Shown one piece after another: positions 61,666 to 64,000 of a stretch of 64,000 nt of DNA. The stretch is from Streptomyces sp. Ru72. Lineage in GTDB: Bacteria; Actinomycetota; Actinomycetes; Streptomycetales; Streptomycetaceae. A model generated the notes under the pieces. That model was not told the origin of the DNA. It was given only the letters and a program-made list of their open reading frames with translations, and did not search any database. Within the stretch, counting starts at the first letter, position 1. Every line of letters starts with the position of its first letter. Made by a program: the position numbers and the translations under genes. Location: the NCBI RefSeq assembly GCF_002920635.1, contig NZ_PQSR01000002.1, positions 1 through 64,000 on the forward strand, written 5' to 3'.

Positions 61666-62058
61666 TCAGAAGACGTTACGGACCACTGTCCACACCACCG
61701 CAAGCCCTAGGACCAGCACCTGTGCCCGTGTGCTCAGTTGTGGCTGCCAGCGACGGCCGCGCAGCCCTTCGACCGCCCAACGGCCCAGCATGGCGAGGGC
61801 GTACGGCGAGGCGAGGAGCAGTGCCCGGTTGTCCAGCCATGCCTCGGTGAAGTGACCGTGCATCAGGTCGTACACCATGCGGGTGCCGCCGCAGGCCGGG
61901 CAGAGCAGGCCCGTCAGGAGCCGGAACGGGCACTGGGGCAGCAGGTGCCCGGGCTGGTGCGGATCGGTGACGTACAGATAGCCGGCCCCGGCCGCCCCGG
62001 CGGCGAGTACCGCCAGGGGCGCCGCCGCCGGATGCCGCAGTACGGACTGGGGAGACAT
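61666..62058 (-). CDS. DUF2752 membrane protein
   Basis: A 130-residue membrane protein with the DUF2752 signature CPFRLLTGLLCPACGGTRM. It has helices before (APLAVLAAGAAGAGYLYV) and after (ALLLASPYALAMLGRWAV, VLVLGLAVVWTVV). The CPACGGTR motif suggests a metal or thiol role, not proven. It lies between the two TM2 genes on the same strand, seven bases after the longer one, so the three probably form one transcript. Confidence 0.9.
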   Translation of the reverse strand: MSPQSVLRHPAAAPLAVLAAGAAGAGYLYVTDPHQPGHLLPQCPFRLLTGLLCPACGGTRMVYDLMHGHFTEAWLDNRALLLASPYALAMLGRWAVEGLRGRRWQPQLSTRAQVLVLGLAVVWTVVRNVF

Positions 62059-62065
62059 AGCGTCC

Positions 62066-62461
62066 TCAGCCGCGCAGGACGCGGCCCTGGGAGTCGGTCT
62101 GGTTGCTGCCCGTCAGCAGGATGATGCCGTCGATCAGCGCCCAGATCCCGAAGCCGCCGCAGGTGAAGAGCTGGGCGAGGCCCAGCCCGACGTTGCCGAT
62201 GTAGAAGCGCCCGACGCCGAAGCCGCCGAGGACGAACTGCAGCACACCGGCGACGACCTTCGACTTGTCGGAGTAGGGGCGGCCGTAGGGGTCGTAGCCG
62301 TACGGGGCGTTGGGGTCGCCGGTGTACATCCCGGGCGGCACGGCGCCAGGCACAGACCCGTACTGCGGATACCCGTACTGGGGATACCCGGGCGGCGGGC
62401 CCGGGGGCTGGTTCGGGTACCCGTAACCGTAGGGACCGGGCTGCTGCGGCTGTTCGCTCAA
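62066..62461 (-). CDS. TM2-domain protein with Gly/Pro/Tyr-rich N terminus
   Basis: A 131-residue TM2 protein. The first 65 residues are a Pro/Gly/Tyr/Gln-rich, probably disordered segment (PQQPGPYGYGYPNQPPGPPP). PYGRPYSDKSKVVAGVLQF begins the TM2 part, which is nearly the same as in the short paralogue and ends in the same QGRVLRG. The likely start is TTG 62461 (TTG-AGC-GAA-CAG), six bases after AGGAG. The leader equals that of the short paralogue except that the start codon is TTG, not ATG. Confidence 0.82.
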   Translation of the reverse strand: MSEQPQQPGPYGYGYPNQPPGPPPGYPQYGYPQYGSVPGAVPPGMYTGDPNAPYGYDPYGRPYSDKSKVVAGVLQFVLGGFGVGRFYIGNVGLGLAQLFTCGGFGIWALIDGIILLTGSNQTDSQGRVLRG

Positions 62462-62581
62462 GGACTGCTCCTGGGACCGGTTGCGGGGAGCCCCGCGAAG
62501 ATGCGACAAGACGAGAAATGAGCCCGGTCATCATGCCCGAGAAGCCCCCGAGCACAGAAGCCGGGGCGGCGCAGCAGTGAG

Positions 62582-62595
62582 TTGAACATGTTCAA
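62582..62595. promoter_or_regulatory. 14-bp palindromic operator TTGAACATGTTCAA
   Basis: A perfect palindrome overlapping the -35 box. It forms a pair with the site 45 bp downstream, a typical TetR-family operator arrangement. Confidence 0.8.
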
Positions 62596-62610
62596 AAACA
62601 GGTCTACAGT
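62582..62610 (+). promoter_or_regulatory. Promoter of the membrane protein-DCC-TetR operon
   Basis: A -35 TTGAAC (62582-62587) and a -10 TACAGT (62605-62610) are separated by 17 bp. The first palindrome covers the -35 box and the second lies just after the predicted transcription start. Confidence 0.65.
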
Positions 62611-62626
62611 CAGACACGCCAGCGTT

Positions 62627-62640
62627 TTGAACGCGTTCAA
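62627..62640. promoter_or_regulatory. 14-bp palindromic operator TTGAACGCGTTCAA
   Basis: A second perfect palindrome with the same TTGAAC/GTTCAA halves; only the two central bases differ. It lies 14 bases before the first gene of the operon. The regulator is most likely the TetR protein encoded at the end of the window. Confidence 0.8.
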
Positions 62641-62654
62641 GAAGGGTGGGGGAC

Positions 62655-63062
62655 ATGGACCTCACGGTCATCGCCTACGTCATCTATCTGCTGGTCAGCA
62701 TCGCCCTGACCGTCTGGGTGGCCCGCACGCTGAGCCGCAACGGCCGGATCTTCCTCGCCGACGTGCTGCGCGGGAACGAGAAGCTCGCCGATGCGGTCAA
62801 CCACCTCCTGGTGGTCGGCTTCTACCTCGTCAACCTCGGTTTCGTCGCCCTGTACCTGAACGGTGACGACACCATTGCCGACATCCGCGGCGTCTTCGAG
62901 GCCCTGTCGACCAAGCTCGGCGTGGTGCTGCTGGTGCTCGGCGTGATGCACCTCGGCAACGTCTTCGTGCTCAACAAGATCCGTCGGCGCGGAGTGATGG
63001 AGCGGGAGCAGATGCCGCCGGTCGCGCCCCAGGACTGGGTCGCGCCCTCGGCCGGGGCGTGA
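62655..63062 (+). CDS. Small integral membrane protein, unknown function
   Basis: A 135-residue protein with three helices (LTVIAYVIYLLVSIALTVWV, LLVVGFYLVNLGFVALYL, LGVVLLVLGVMHLGNVFVL). There are short charged loops and a cytoplasmic tail ending in PQDWVAPSAGA. No known domain. ATG 62655 follows a GAAGGGTGGGGG element. It is the first gene of a three-gene unit (membrane protein, DCC thiol protein, TetR); the stop overlaps the next GTG by four bases. Confidence 0.8.
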   Translation: MDLTVIAYVIYLLVSIALTVWVARTLSRNGRIFLADVLRGNEKLADAVNHLLVVGFYLVNLGFVALYLNGDDTIADIRGVFEALSTKLGVVLLVLGVMHLGNVFVLNKIRRRGVMEREQMPPVAPQDWVAPSAGA

Positions 63063-63553
63063 GCGGCGTGCGGGCCACGGCGGACCGGGACGCCGCGCGC
63101 GTCCCGGTCCGCGGGCTCACCGTCCTGTACGACGCCGAGTGCTCCCTGTGCACCTACGTGCGCGACTGGCTGGTGCGGCAGGCGCAGTTGGTGCCGCTGC
63201 GGCTGGTGCCGGCGGCCTCCGAGGAGGCCCGCCGGCTCTTCCCCGGACTCGACCACCGCGCCACACTCGACGAGATCACCGTCGTGGCCGACGCGGGGCA
63301 GGTCTACCGGGGCGCCGCCGCCTGGGTCGTCACCCTGTGGGCCCTGCGCGAGCACCGGCCCCTCGCCCACCGGCTGAGCACACCGGCGGGAGCCAGGGTC
63401 GCCCGGGGCGCGGTGCTGGCGGCCGCCAAGTGGCGCGGGGCACAGTGGGGCGGCCGGACCTACTCCCGCAGCGACGGGTGGGCGTACGACCCGAGGTGGG
63501 GGTGGACGTACAGCGGCCCCGGCTGTGACGGCGGCGCCTGCGCCACTGACTAG
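63059..63553 (+). CDS. DCC-family thiol-disulfide oxidoreductase-like protein (DUF393)
   Basis: A 164-residue protein with the DCC signature YDAECSLCTYVRDWL, that is DxxCxxC at the N terminus of a thioredoxin-like fold. It also has ITVVADAGQVYRGAAAWVVTLW and a Trp/Tyr-rich C-terminal tail ending in CDGGACATD, with two more cysteines. Family members are thought to act in thiol redox chemistry, but substrates are unknown. GTG start overlaps the upstream stop. Co-expression with a membrane protein suggests a paired membrane redox role. Confidence 0.85.
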   Translation: MSGVRATADRDAARVPVRGLTVLYDAECSLCTYVRDWLVRQAQLVPLRLVPAASEEARRLFPGLDHRATLDEITVVADAGQVYRGAAAWVVTLWALREHRPLAHRLSTPAGARVARGAVLAAAKWRGAQWGGRTYSRSDGWAYDPRWGWTYSGPGCDGGACATD

Positions 63554-63563
63554 GCTCTTGGGC

Positions 63564-64000
63564 GTGTCCGCGAAGAACGACGGCCCCGGCGAGGGCGTGA
63601 CCCCGAGCAAGTCCGAGCAGACCCGTGCGCTGATTCTCCAGACGGCGATGCGGCTGTTCCAGGAGCGCGGCTACGAGAAGACCACCATGCGGGCGATCGC
63701 CAAGGAGGCCGGGGTCTCCGTCGGCAACGCGTACTACTACTTCGACGGCAAGGAACACCTGATCCAGGGGTTCTACGACCGGATCGCCGCCGAGCACCAG
63801 GCGGCGGTCCGGGAGGTCCTGGCACGGGAGACCGATCTGGAGGCGCGGCTCGCGGGTGTGCTGAGGGCCTGGCTGGACATCGCCACGCCCTACCACGAGT
63901 TCGCCGTGCAGTTCTTCAAGAACGCCGCCGATCCCGACAGCCCGCTCAGCCCGTTCTCCCCCGAGTCGGAACACGCGCGCACCGAGGCCATCGGCGTCCA
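63564..64000 (+). CDS. TetR-family transcriptional regulator (partial, cut by window end)
   Basis: The first about 145 residues are visible. The helix-turn-helix is complete: TRALILQTAMRLFQERGYEK, TTMRAIAKEAGVSVGNAYYY, FDGKEHLIQGFYDRIAAEHQ. The ligand-binding domain begins after it (LAGVLRAWLDIATPYHEFAV). It starts at GTG 63564, 10 bases after the DCC gene. It is the best candidate to bind the two TTGAAC-NN-GTTCAA palindromes and so regulate its own operon. The C terminus lies beyond base 64000. Confidence 0.92.
   Translation, partial: MSAKNDGPGEGVTPSKSEQTRALILQTAMRLFQERGYEKTTMRAIAKEAGVSVGNAYYYFDGKEHLIQGFYDRIAAEHQAAVREVLARETDLEARLAGVLRAWLDIATPYHEFAVQFFKNAADPDSPLSPFSPESEHARTEAIGV

Noticed and set aside
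62627..62640. TTGAACGCGTTCAA considered as a Rex (redox) operator.
   Set aside because: The Rex site is TTGTGA-N6-TCACAA; the TGTGA/TCACA halves are missing. A paired TetR operator explains both palindromes better.

Overview
High-GC chromosomal DNA from a Streptomyces (or very close actinomycete). The codon bias, frequent GTG starts, GTGA/ATGA start-stop overlaps, and the afsQ1-afsQ2-sigQ locus all point there. From memory, gene order follows the Streptomyces coelicolor core chromosome from about SCO4921 down to about SCO4850; I made no database comparison. No phage, plasmid or transposase gene was seen. The window starts inside an acyl-CoA carboxylase gene and ends inside a TetR gene.

Region 1 (1-12.7 kb) and region 3 (18.4-35.6 kb) together hold a dispersed nucleoside salvage system. 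Its genes are purine nucleoside phosphorylase, a phospho-sugar mutase, deoxyribose-phosphate aldolase with two coupled aldehyde dehydrogenase-family proteins, a uridine kinase-like protein, adenosine deaminase, and the minus-strand run bmp-(tRNA)-bmp-ABC ATPase-permease-permease-cdd-deoA. Six promoters of this set carry the same 12-bp palindrome, CTACGCGCGTAG, or a close variant. That predicts one shared repressor. The DeoR-family gene at 271-1215 is a nearby candidate, unproven. A tRNA-Gly (UCC) gene lies between the two bmp lipoprotein genes.

Region 2 (12.9-17.5 kb) is the AfsQ signalling locus: sigQ, divergent afsQ1-afsQ2, a lipoprotein and a VanZ protein, with a perfect AfsQ1-type box (GTnAC-N6-GTnAC) in the divergent promoter. 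Between this and the transporter operon lie small secreted proteins, a LysR/MFS pair, an ECF sigma factor with a SnoaL-like tail, a STAS protein and a Uma2-type nuclease-fold protein.

Region 4 (36.2-45 kb) is a cell-surface sugar cluster of the nonulosonic-acid (sialic acid/Kdn) type: NeuB, a NeuA cytidylyltransferase fused to a HAD phosphatase, a polysialyltransferase-family protein, a GT2 glycosyltransferase, two further glycosyltransferase-like proteins (one apparently frameshifted) and a methyltransferase. It probably makes a teichulosonic-acid-like wall polymer.

Region 5 (45.2-64 kb) carries a LysE exporter, a B12-domain-less acyl-CoA mutase, an L,D-transpeptidase lipoprotein, two tandem ECF sigma/membrane-partner pairs, a GH20 hexosaminidase and a degenerate OHCU-decarboxylase-like protein. 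The sdhCDAB operon, a second Uma2 protein, twin TM2 proteins and a short operon ending in a TetR regulator follow, the last controlled by a promoter framed by two 14-bp palindromes.

Non-coding features of note are two 230-bp inverted copies of a palindromic element (6.36-7.28 kb), two unrelated 7-bp tandem arrays (34.2 and 45.1 kb), and many symmetric hairpin terminators between convergent genes.
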